From Cafeteria roenbergensis (lineage: Eukaryota > Sar > Bigyra > Bicosoecida > Cafeteriaceae), in assembly GCA_008330645.1 (NCBI GenBank), contig VLTN01000071.1, forward strand, positions 1 to 64,000: 64,000 nt of DNA, written 5' to 3'. Each line of letters opens with the position of its first letter. Position 1 is the first letter of the stretch. This document shows, piece by piece, positions 54,905 to 64,000 of this stretch. The notes under the pieces are model-generated. The model had not been told where the DNA came from. It saw nothing but the letters and a program-made list of their open reading frames with translations, and ran no database searches. The position numbers and the translations under genes were made by a program.

Positions 54905-56881
54905 TCAAAGAGCTCCCGCCGAGCTTTGCGAGCGAGTGGCGAGCGGATTCTCGCTCGCAGCCGGGGCCTCGCGGGTGCTCTTGCTAGCAGGAAACGATTT
55001 CACGGCAGGGAGTTCGACTTCCGGCGCAACCTTGGCCAGCGGATTGGAGACTTCTTGTCCAGCGGCTGAAGACTCGGCGTGAGCAGGGTTGCCTGCCCCG
55101 GCGTAACGGTACCAAACGAAGGCGGCGCCCAACGCGCAGCAGCCTCCTGCCAGACCAGCAACAAAGGCCAGACCAATGGAAGGGTCTGACGGGGTGGGCG
55201 GCCCCGCAGGCAGAGCTGCTACCGACGCCGAGGGAGCCGCTGAGGGCAGTGCCGAGGACGTTCCCGAAGGCGTCGCCGAGGGCGCCGAGGAGGCAGACGC
55301 GGTGGGCAGTGCGGAGGGTGACACTGAAGGTGTCGGAGTGGGAGAGGCGGGAATAAGCGGCACGGGCCCTTGCAGCAATGGTACCGTTTCAGGCACGCCT
55401 CCAACGTCGGAATAGGAGCCGTACCCAAGCTGGCCGGCGTCCCCATGCCCAAAAGCTCGGACCGTGCCGTCAACCAGCAACACCAGGCTGTGGTACCCTC
55501 CCGCAGACACAGCAATGGCGACGCCTCCCAGCGGCACGGGGCCCTGCTGTGACGGCAGAGAGGAAGGCGAACCGCCAACGTTGGCGGTGGAGCCATATCC
55601 GAGCTGACCATCGAACCCGTCCCCAAACGCTCGGACTGTGCCATCTGCGAGCAGCACCAGGCTGTGGAAGTCTCCGGCAGACACAGCGACCGCGGTGTCA
55701 CCCAGTGGCACGGGCCCCTGCAGTGAGGGCACAGTAGAAGGCGTGTCGCCAACGTTGGTGGTGGAGCCGTACCCGAGCTGGCCGGAGCCCCCATTCCCAA
55801 AGGCTCGGACTGTGCCTCCCGTGAGAACGACGAGGCTGTGGTACCCTCCCGCAGACACAGCAATGGCGATGCCTCCCAGCAGCACGGGCCCCTGCAGCGA
55901 CGGCAAAGAAGAAGGATAACTCCCGACGGAATTGGTGGAGCCATATCCGAGCCGCCCGTCGCCTCCATACCCAAAAGCTCGGACCGTACCGTCAACCAGC
56001 AACACCAGACTGTGGTAGTGGCCACCCGATACGTCGGTTGCCATGCCTCCTAGCGGCACGGGCCCCTGCAATGACGGCAAAGACGTTGGCGAATCGCCAA
56101 CGTTGGAGGTGGAGCCGTACCCAAGCCCGCCCAAGAAACCGCTGCCAAAGGCACGAACTGTCCCATCAGCGAGACGCACTAGGCTGTGCCAGTACCCGGC
56201 AGCCACGGACACAGCAGTGCCTCCCAGAGGGACGGCACCCTGCAAGGACGGCAGATTGAACGGCGTGTTGCCAACGTTGGAGGTGGAGCCGTAGCCAAGC
56301 TGGCCGCTTGACCCGCCCCCAAACGCTCGGACTGTGCCGTCGGCGAGGAGCGCCAGGCTGTGGAAGCCTCCGGCCGCCACAGCCTTTGCGACACCTCCGA
56401 GTGATACTGGCCCCTGCAACGACGGCAGCGTGTCTGGGGTAATACCGACGCTTGTGGTGGAGCCGTACCGGAGTTGACCATCGAACCCGCGCCCAAAGGC
56501 CCGGACTATGCCGTCGGCGAGCAGCGCCAGGCTGTGGAGTGCTCCGGCGGACACCTGGCTTGCAGAGTTCTGCAGCCGCCTGCTCGCCAGCTCACGGGTT
56601 GACGCCGTGACGCGTGTGCCGTTCGCCAATTTTCGGTTCGCTGCCCTCTGGCCAGGTGCAGATATCTCGTGTCCCAATCCCTCGCGAGACGCGTCCCCGA
56701 CATATCCCCGCAAGCACGCCCCAGAACGGCCAGCGGCCCCGTCTTGTGGACTTGCCTCCTGATGGTTGCCCATCGTTGCAGGAGCCGCGAGGCTGCGCGC
56801 TGTGGCGCGACGAATGCCCGCAGCGCAAGGCGGCGATTGGGCGAGCACGATGACCAGCACCGCAGCGCCGGCAAGGGTCAT
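54905..56881 (-). CDS. Membrane-anchored RCC1-repeat (beta-propeller) protein
   Basis: This single-exon protein has 658 residues from ATG 56881 and starts with a signal-peptide-like MTLAGAAVLVIVLAQSPPCAAG. Seven tandem repeats of about 58 residues follow. Each reads like VSAGGYHSLVLL.DGTVRAFG, then GQLGYGST and LPSLQGPVPLGG, the RCC1/BLIP-II propeller pattern. A Ser/Pro/Ala-rich stalk precedes a transmembrane helix (LAFVAGLAGGCCALGAAFVW) and a tail of about 60 residues. The topology suggests a type I surface or vesicle protein with the propeller outside, not the nuclear Ran exchange factor RCC1. The repeats are very alike at the DNA level, as in bacterial and protist secreted RCC1 arrays. The ligand is unknown. 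Confidence 0.82.
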   Translation of the reverse strand: MTLAGAAVLVIVLAQSPPCAAGIRRATARSLAAPATMGNHQEASPQDGAAGRSGACLRGYVGDASREGLGHEISAPGQRAANRKLANGTRVTASTRELASRRLQNSASQVSAGALHSLALLADGIVRAFGRGFDGQLRYGSTTSVGITPDTLPSLQGPVSLGGVAKAVAAGGFHSLALLADGTVRAFGGGSSGQLGYGSTSNVGNTPFNLPSLQGAVPLGGTAVSVAAGYWHSLVRLADGTVRAFGSGFLGGLGYGSTSNVGDSPTSLPSLQGPVPLGGMATDVSGGHYHSLVLLVDGTVRAFGYGGDGRLGYGSTNSVGSYPSSLPSLQGPVLLGGIAIAVSAGGYHSLVVLTGGTVRAFGNGGSGQLGYGSTTNVGDTPSTVPSLQGPVPLGDTAVAVSAGDFHSLVLLADGTVRAFGDGFDGQLGYGSTANVGGSPSSLPSQQGPVPLGGVAIAVSAGGYHSLVLLVDGTVRAFGHGDAGQLGYGSYSDVGGVPETVPLLQGPVPLIPASPTPTPSVSPSALPTASASSAPSATPSGTSSALPSAAPSASVAALPAGPPTPSDPSIGLAFVAGLAGGCCALGAAFVWYRYAGAGNPAHAESSAAGQEVSNPLAKVAPEVELPAVKSFPASKSTREAPAASENPLATRSQSSAGAL

Positions 56882-57710
56882 GTTTCTGCTCGGCTGTGGC
56901 GCCCGGCCGGTTGCCGGGCGTCGAGTGCAGTATTGGCGGGCGCTCATCCGGCCCCGGGAGGCCTGGCTGGACACCGCGGCGCTGCGCGCGTCGGCAGTCG
57001 AAGTCGCCGTGGTGCCGAAAGACGGTGATCGCTGCAGGGGGAAGGATGGCAGAGCTGTGTCAGATGTGCGACGGGGGCTGTGCGAACTTGAGGCCCCGCA
57101 GGAGGACCGCGGCGTCCTCTTGCCCGTGGAAGCCGCCCCGTGCGGCTGTTTCCGCGCTCGACGCGCAAAGCGCCTGCAGAACTTGCGAGGCACGTGACAG
57201 CGCGCCAGCGAGGGCGGGCCAGCGCCGACGGGGAGTCAGCGACCCATTCCAACGCGGCCGGTGCCGACGGTGTGACCCGAGGCGCAAACCCGGTCGGGCC
57301 CTGCCCCCGAACTGAGCCGGGACCCCAGGCGCCGCACAGCTACGCGACCTGGTCCAGCAGCCTGGATGGAGGCCTTGCCCATCGTCCGCATCGCTAGCGT
57401 TGGGTGATTGATGGACCGTCGCACTGCGCTCAGCTGCGCGCGAGCGCTCCGACCGTCGATCGTCGCCTCCGACTTAGGTTCGGAGAGCTGTTGCGGCTCT
57501 GCCCGTGCGAACGGCTCGGCTCTTGCAACTGCAGCGGCGGCCGGCGGCCGGCAGCGCAGGGAGCGAGGGCCTGGGCCGGCCAGCACCCCATCCGGCACTC
57601 TGCCTGGCAGCTCGTCGGTCTGGGGCCCGCTTTCGAGGGAGCCAAGGCGCCGACTGCCTCCACTGCCGCCGCGACCACACGGCCAAGCTGGCCGCGGGTC
57701 GTGTGGCGCC
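56882..57710. promoter_or_regulatory. Head-to-head interval between the RCC1 and EF-hand/WD genes
   Basis: 829 bases without a convincing gene. Open frames exist on both strands but look like GC-rich chance frames. Promoters of both flanking genes should lie here. No TATA-like site stands out. Confidence 0.4.
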
Positions 57711-60700
57711 ATGGCCGTCAGCGAGGTGCTGGGCCGGACAGACTTGAGCTCAGAGGAGAAAACGGAGCTCCTCCGACAGGGCTGGCGAAAGCGCGAGGCA
57801 GACCTGTCCAAGTTCCTCAGCGAGCGCAATGTCGAAACGCTGCGGGTGGAGTTTATGCGGCGGGAAGAAGGCCTGACGTGCGCTGAGTTCGTGTACGTCA
57901 TGGACAGGTGCTTGGTGAGGCTGTGGTAGCACCCTTGCGAGGGCAGGGCGCGCCTGCAGGGCGGGGACCACGGTCGGAAGCCGGGGCATGCAGCGGCTGG
58001 AGCTCCCATTTGCGCCCGACTGCGCCGCCAGGTGGCGCAGCGCGCGCCACAGGCTCGGCCTGGCCGAGGTGTGGCTGGCCGCGTAGTTGGCGCCGCAGGC
58101 CTCTGGGCGCCCGTGCGAGCAGCGGATGCCGCCATCAAGTCCCCCCCCCCCGCTCACTCTACCTCGAGTTGCGAATTGGCGCTTGCGTGCGCAGGGGGCC
58201 GCCGTCCTGGACAAGGTCGGGTTCGCTGTGCAGCTGAGCGACCTGTTCGCGCAGGTGGATGTGAACAACGACGGCACCATGGAGTGGGGGGAGTTCACCC
58301 AGCACGTGGTCCAGTCTGCCACAGCCGGCAGCGGCGACGCCTCGGGCGCGTTCGAGGCCAAGTACTGCTACAGCAAGGAGCCCTTCGTGGATCGCAACAC
58401 GCACCTGACGTCGTTGAAGCAGGCCACGGTGTTCGTCCCAGACAAGGGCAGGGGCCACCCGATGGTGCTGGCAGTGGAGGGGCGGTCGCAGATGGCGCAC
58501 GTGTTCAAGCTCGCTGACAAGGGCGGCGCGTTCTCGCTCTCGCTCATGCGCACGCTGCGCCACGACACGGCCTTCCGACCGCACACCGTCATCGTGGCTG
58601 AGCACGTGCCGCCGCTCGGCCTCATCGCCACGTCATCCCAGGAGGCTCGGGCGGGGCCCTTTTACGTGTCCTTCTTTGACGAGAACTCCGGCCAGCTCCT
58701 GGCCAGGCTGCCCACGCGCACGGCGCAGCACTGCCTGGCCTGGAGCGAGTCGGAGGGGCTGCTCTTCGCCTGCGGGCGGGACAGCGGCCCCATCCGCGGC
58801 TACTGCCCCAGGCAGTTCCGAGAAAAGGCCCGTCTGGTGCAGGTGGGAGGCGCCGCTCGCTGCCTCCGCGCCGTCCCTGGCACCATGTCGCACCTGTTGA
58901 TTTCCGGAGGGAGCGACGGCGCCCTTCGCGTGTGGGACCTCACGCAGTCGCGCTCGGTGCCGGGCTGCGCGCTGCTCGCACACGAGCTCGGAGTGCGGTT
59001 CGTCGAGCTCATGCCCAAAACGGGCGTGGCGGTGACGGCGGGACAGCCATACAGCACGAAGAGGCCGTGCCCCCGCCGCACCGCCGCGATCCTGGTCTGG
59101 CCTCTGGACCGCTGGCTCTCTGAGGCAAGGGCGGGCGTGCGCGCGGCCTTCCGGGCGGCCAGCGGGGCGGCCGCCGCCGAGGCGGAGGAGCAGGCAGAGG
59201 CGGCCAGGCGGCGGCGGAAGCGGCGGCGGCTGCTGGCACAGCGCCGCTCCATCGCGCGGGCGTCGACGTCCACCCGGGCCGGCGCCAGTCCCGGCGCCGG
59301 CGGTCTCGATTCCGCAGGCGCCGGCCCAGCAAGCGGGGCCGATCGCGGCGAGGCTGGGGACAGCGACAGCGACGGCAGGAGCGACTCTGCCTCGCCGGTT
59401 TCGCGGCACCGCCGCGTTGCGGCGCCGATCAGGAAGGATCCCGAGGAGGAGCGGCTGGAGATGCGGCGCAAGATCATCGCGATGAACAAGGAGGTGGGCG
59501 GCACCATGGGCGCGGCGATGCTGCCGCTCGGGCCCCCGGGGGAGGGCCCCCGGCTCGCGGGGGGCGACGACGAGGCTCTGGCCGCCGACGACGCAGACAG
59601 CGACGACGACGATACCGGGGCGGGGGGCGCGGGGTCGGCCAGCCGCCCCGGGGGGGGTTCGTTCACCCCCGGCGCGGCGTCGGGCGGCATCCGCCCGCGC
59701 GTCCTCATCGGCCACAACTTTGCCATCTCGGCCATCGCGGTGCAGGAGGAGTCCGGGACTGTGCCGCACTTCGTCTCGGCGGACGTGTCGGGCTGCGTGC
59801 GCGTGTGGAACGCGCTTACCACGGCGTGCCTGCAGGAGTTCAGGGCAGGGAACGCGGCCCTGTCGGTGCGGCGCAGCGCCGACCCCCTGCTCGAGGCACG
59901 CCGGGCGGCGCTGGCAGAGCTCAAACGACAGCGGGCGCAGATGGAGCTGCTGCGGGGGGCAGCCCAAGGCGGCCGGCCGGCGGCGGGCCAGGTCGTTCCG
60001 TCCGGCGACCCCTCCGCCGCGCTGGCGGCGGCGGAGGCCCTCCGTGACCCCAACGCCCGGCGGGCCGCGGGGAGGCTCCGCGCCGACGCGCGGGCGGCGG
60101 AGGCTCGGGCCCTGGCCCACGTGCAGGCGCGGGGGGCGGTGGGGCCGCGAGCGAGGGCCGCGGGGCTAGAGGCCGAGGCGGCGGCCGGCCCGCTGGCTGG
60201 CAGAGGCGACGGGGCCTGGGCGGTGGGCGCCGGCAGAGTGTCGCTCCGGGTGGGGTACGGCTCTGCCGCAGTGGCGCTGCAGCAGCGGAGAGGGGGCGGC
60301 GCCGAGGGCGCCAGCGGCGGGGGGGCCGCGGAGGCTTCACTGCAGGCGGTGCTGTCAGGGGGCGAGTCGCTGCTGGGGGGGGTGGCGGCGGCGGTGCTGG
60401 GGTCGTCGGCGGTGGCGGCGGTGGAGGCCGCGGCGGATGGCATGGCTGGGCTGGACGCGGCGGCGGCGGCGGCGGCGGAGGCGGGTAGGCTGCAACAGGC
60501 GCGCCGCCTGGCCGAGGCAGCGGCGGTGGAGCGGCGGGTCGCTGGCCCGGGTCACGAGGCCGCGGCCTCCGTGGCCGCGGCAGCTCGGTACGCCTCCCCG
60601 GCCAAGGCGCAGCAGCGCCTCGAGCGGCTCGCGGGCGGCGCCACCGTCGCGCTGGCGGAGGTGTCCGCTGGCACGTCTGTAGACATTCGCAGGGCCGTGG

Positions 60701-63700
60701 CCAACATCGAGCGGCAGCCGCACGCGATGCGGGCGCGGATGGGCTCGGGGCTCCCGGCGGAACAATTCGCCGAGATCGACGACCTGGCCGTGACCATGCG
60801 GCGAGTGAAGGAGGTGGCCGCGGCTGAGCGGAGGAGTCACAGGGAGCGGACGGCGACGGCGGCGGCGGCGCCGAGCAAGGAGGACTGGCCCGACGACGCG
60901 CTTGAGGAGGCGGCCGTTGCCGGCATAGCCGCCGCCAATGCAGCAGCTTCAAGCGGATCCGGTGGGGGGCGGCGCAGTGCGGGTGGCGGCGCGTCGGGCC
61001 GGGGCGTCGCGTGGGCCACGCAGCACGTAGAGGCGGGGCTGGAGAGCGCCAGCGGGCTGGTAGAGGAGACGGTCGCGGCCTCGGCCTCGGTGCTGCCGTC
61101 GCCAACGGCCGACGCGACGGCGCTGCAGCGGCTGCTGGCTGCTGCGGCAGGCGACGGCGGGGAGGGCTTCGCGACAGGCGCCGGAGGCGGGGCATTAGGG
61201 GTGCCGACGGCTGGAGTGCGTGCCCGCAGCCTCGGGGCCGGCAGCAGCCTGGACAGCCAGCCGACACCGGCGGGCGCGGTGGCGGTCTGGGGCGGGGACG
61301 GGGCGCCGGGGGAGGCCGCCCGGTTCACTGGCCTGGCGGACGGGGACGAGGGCGACCTCTGGGCTGTCGCCACCGCGAGCGACGGCTTCGGCTTCGGCTT
61401 TGGCGGCAGCGGTTTCGGGTCAGAGGCTGACCTGAACGACGAGGACGAGGACGAGGAGGATCCTGCCGTCGGAGGGATCGACGGCGGCGGGTACCTCGAG
61501 CGCAAGCTGCGACAGGCGCGTCTCGAGGGCAACGAAGAGGCGGTGGCGGCGGCAGAGCAGGCCCTGCTTGACCAGGAGAGCGGCGCGCTTGCGATCGACG
61601 AACCCGGGAAGCGGGCGCGCGCGCAGTGGGCGGCGGAGGCGGAGGCGGCGGCCACGGCTGCCAGGGCGGCCGCGGGGGGGCGGGGCCCGGGTCAGCGGGG
61701 CGGGTCCCCTCGCAGCGGCGCGGGCAGCGTCGGCGTGGCAATTGCCCGACGCGAGGCCGCGGAGGCTGTGGCCGCGGTGGAGGCCGCGGAGACGGCAGAG
61801 GCGTCGCTCCGCGCCAAGCAGCTGGCCCGCAGAGCCGTGGACGAGACGCCGGAGGCCAGCGACCCCACCCACATGCTGAAGCGCGTGACGGTGCTGGCTG
61901 CGCTGCCGCGGGCGGCGGGCGGGGTGGACAGACGGCACACCCTGCTGCTGGGCGGCGAGCGCTTCGCGCTGACCAGCGTGCACCGGACCCTGCCGGACAC
62001 GGAGGGGCTGGTGGGGGCCCTGTGGCTGGGGCCCCAGCTGGGGGTGCTCACCGCCAGCCCGACGCTGCTGGTCCTCTGGGACGCGCTCACGGGGAGGCCG
62101 CGGCGCGTGGACTCCGCGGCGGAGCTCTGCGCGGGCGCCGAGGTCTCGAGCATGTGCCTGGACGGCGGCCACCGCAAGGCGGTCATCGGCGACTCGCTCG
62201 GCCGACAGTGGGTCGTGTCCGTCGGCAACGGCTCCCCGATGCTGCAGCTTGATCCGGTCCACCGGCCGGCGAAACCTTTTGCCGACTCCGGCGAGTCCCG
62301 GGCAGCAGGGACCCCGTCGCGTCGGGCTGGCGGCAGCGCGGGCGCGGGCGCCGATTCGGCCCGCCCTGGAGACAGCCCCGCAGGCGTGCGCGGCGCGCGC
62401 GCGCCTTCGGCTGGCGGCGCCGGCTCCAGCGCCGCAGAGCTCCACTCCGAGTCAGCGGTCGTTGCGCTCCGCTACCTGCCGCGGCGCCAGGAGGTCATCG
62501 CCGTCGGCGGTCACGGCCAGGTCATCGCGTGCAAGGAGGGCGACGCCGGGGACGGCTGGGACGAGACACTAAAGACCAACACTCTCCGCAAGCGCTTCGG
62601 CATCCCGCCAAAGGAGGCCCTGCCGCCGCCGGCTGATCGGTCGCGCACGGAAGGCGCCGTGCCCATCGACGGATCGCGGGTTGACGTCCATACTGTCGCT
62701 GTTTCCGAGCGACTCGGGCTGCTAGCCACGGTGAGCGACGCGCCCATGACTGCCGCGGATCGCGTTCGGTCGGGCCTGCCCACGGACGCCCGCTGCCCCG
62801 AGCGAGTGCTGGTCGTCTGGGACCTGGAGAGCGGCACCCCGCTGGGCGTCTGCGCGGCCCCGCTGGACACGTTCCGCCGGTCCTCGGGCGAACGCATCGT
62901 GCCGGGGTCGGCCGCTGCGGCTGCAGCTGCCGCTGCGGCTGCGGCTGCGGCTGCAAAGGCGAGCGCAGTCCAGGACGAGGGAGCAGGCCTCGCTGACGGA
63001 GGCACCTTCCTCACGGGGCTGACAGCCGACCTGTCGCCGCCGGCGCCCTCGGTGCGAGCGCCTGTGAGGCGCGGCCCCCAGATCAGCGGTGCCGGTCGCC
63101 GCGCTCGTCGATCGTCCGTCTCCTACCGCACATCGGCTCTGCCTCCCGCCCACGCGATCGGCGAAGTGAGCCTCCTCCGCTTCCTCGACCCCTTCCCCTG
63201 CCTCCTGGCCGTCACCGAGTCGGGGGACACGTTCCTGTGGGCCGTGCCGCCGGCGCCCTGCCCCTACACCATCAGGGCGTTCTGGCCGTCAGCTGACGGC
63301 AGGGGCGCGGTTTCGGCGGCGACCTCCATCGACGTGCGTGACTCGGCGTCGGTACCCCCCATGCTCCACGGGACCTTAGGGCCCCACAACCCTGCGGCCG
63401 CCGCAGTGCTGGCGCCCATCCACGGCATGACGTCCCCGCAGGCACCGCGGACGTCCTCCGGCCTGCACAGCCGCAGCCGCAGCTGCAGCCCGGGCGGGGG
63501 CTCGCCTCACCCCAGCGCGCGCGTGGCTGGTGCCGCGTCGCCTGCGGGGGCCTCCCCCGCCTTCTCTGAGGCCGGCTTCACTCCTGCCGCCTTTGCGGAC
63601 CAGGGCCAGGCAGCCGCAGCCGCAGCCGCAGCCGCAGCCGGGAACGGGGACGCGGACGGGCTGGTGATCGCGGCGCCGCCTGCCATCCGGCTGGGGGGCG

Positions 63701-64000
63701 CGACCGCTTCGCCACCTCCTAGCGGCCTCGGTGCCGGTCCGCCCGGGTCATCGGGGGCCGGCGACGGGTCGGGCAGGCGCGCGGCGGAACGATACGCCGG
63801 CCACGACGACCTCGACGACGACGAGGAGGACGACCTCGACGAGGAGGCAGGCGGGGTCACTCCCGGCGGATCCTTCCACTCGAGAAAGTGGAGGCTCGGC
63901 CACTTCGATTCGGGGCTCGCCCTGTGGGTGGGCACGGCTGACGGGCGCGTGCACAGGTATCGCCTCCCCGCGGGGCTGTTCCGCGCGGCGTCTCTGGAGC
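57711..64000 (+). CDS. EF-hand and WD40 protein (WDR49/WDR64/EFCAB8-like), 3' end outside the window
   Basis: Exon 1 (57711-57914, 68 codons) starts MAVSEVLGRTDLSSEEK. It joins in phase 0 to exon 2, which opens at 58195 and stays open to the window edge, over 1930 codons. The junction gives a paired EF-hand region. The second loop, DVNNDGTMEWGEF, has the calcium-ligand spacing of a canonical EF-hand. WD-like blades follow: LLISGGSDGALRVWDLTQ, VTAG...AILVWPLDRW, HFVSADVSGCVRVWN, LGVLTASPTLLVLWDALTG and ERVLVVWDLESG. EF-hands followed by WD repeats is the layout of WDR49, WDR64 and EFCAB8, which are linked to cilia or sperm. Between blades there are long Ala-rich helical and acidic inserts, with poly-Ala encoded near 62910-62955 and 63608-63645. 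Intron 1 carries a run of 11 C at 58141-58151. Confidence 0.78.

Noticed and set aside
1-64000. CRISPR arrays, rRNA or tRNA genes, integrases or virus-like elements
   Set aside because: None was seen on reading both strands. The only mobile DNA recognised is the LINE cluster and the dispersed duplicated block. A covariance-model tRNA scan was not possible, so a missed tRNA cannot be excluded.

Overview
The window looks like nuclear DNA of a GC-rich, gene-dense, single-celled eukaryote. Genes carry GT-AG introns of roughly 130-310 bases with GTGAG-type donors and CAG acceptors. Proteins are inflated by Ala/Gly/Pro low complexity. Several genes fit a flagellated protist: an ARL3 GTPase, an EF-hand/WD40 protein of the WDR49/WDR64 type and a DEK1-like transmembrane calpain. 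The species cannot be fixed from sequence alone. A heterotrophic stramenopile of the Cafeteria type or a haptophyte would both fit.

Layout. 1-4512: 3' part of a non-LTR retrotransposon with a restriction-like endonuclease, followed head to tail by two 5'-truncated copies. 5033-10549 (-): an ankyrin gene built from 18 near-identical exon-intron cassettes of about 295 bases. 11777-12576 (-): small membrane protein, whose tail and 3' flank recur at 54335-54820 on the other strand. 12874-13960 (+): ARL3. 14301-22454 (-): ELP1 of Elongator. 22816-24368 (-): ARP1/centractin. 24692-27169 (+): TDP1. 27537-28669 (-): unknown small protein. 28775-29593 (+): isochorismatase-family hydrolase. 29860-30756 (-): short-chain dehydrogenase. 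30922-32314 (+): SWSAP1-like RecA-fold candidate. 32635-35790 (+): long ankyrin protein with ordinary, almost intronless coding. 36346-38568 (-): succinyl-CoA ligase beta. 38944-41115 (-): coiled-coil/IQ protein. 41522-42887 (-): SF3B4. 43240-45509 (+): BTB-BACK glycine-rich protein. 45979-54056 (+): DEK1-like calpain. 54905-56881 (-): membrane-anchored RCC1-repeat protein. 57711 to the window end (+): EF-hand/WD40 protein, unfinished.

Most genes are housekeeping and unrelated to each other: translation fidelity (ELP1), splicing (SF3B4), DNA repair (TDP1, perhaps the SWSAP1-like gene), dynactin (ARP1), TCA cycle (succinyl-CoA ligase) and cilia (ARL3, WD protein). Many lie head to head with short shared upstream regions. 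The most unusual object is the ankyrin cassette array. Each 33-residue repeat is one phase-0 exon, and the intervening introns are almost invariant while exon variation falls at a few positions. This is a modular, expandable binding-protein gene.

Exon boundaries were inferred by eye from GT/AG signals, reading phase and family similarity, without transcripts or database searches.
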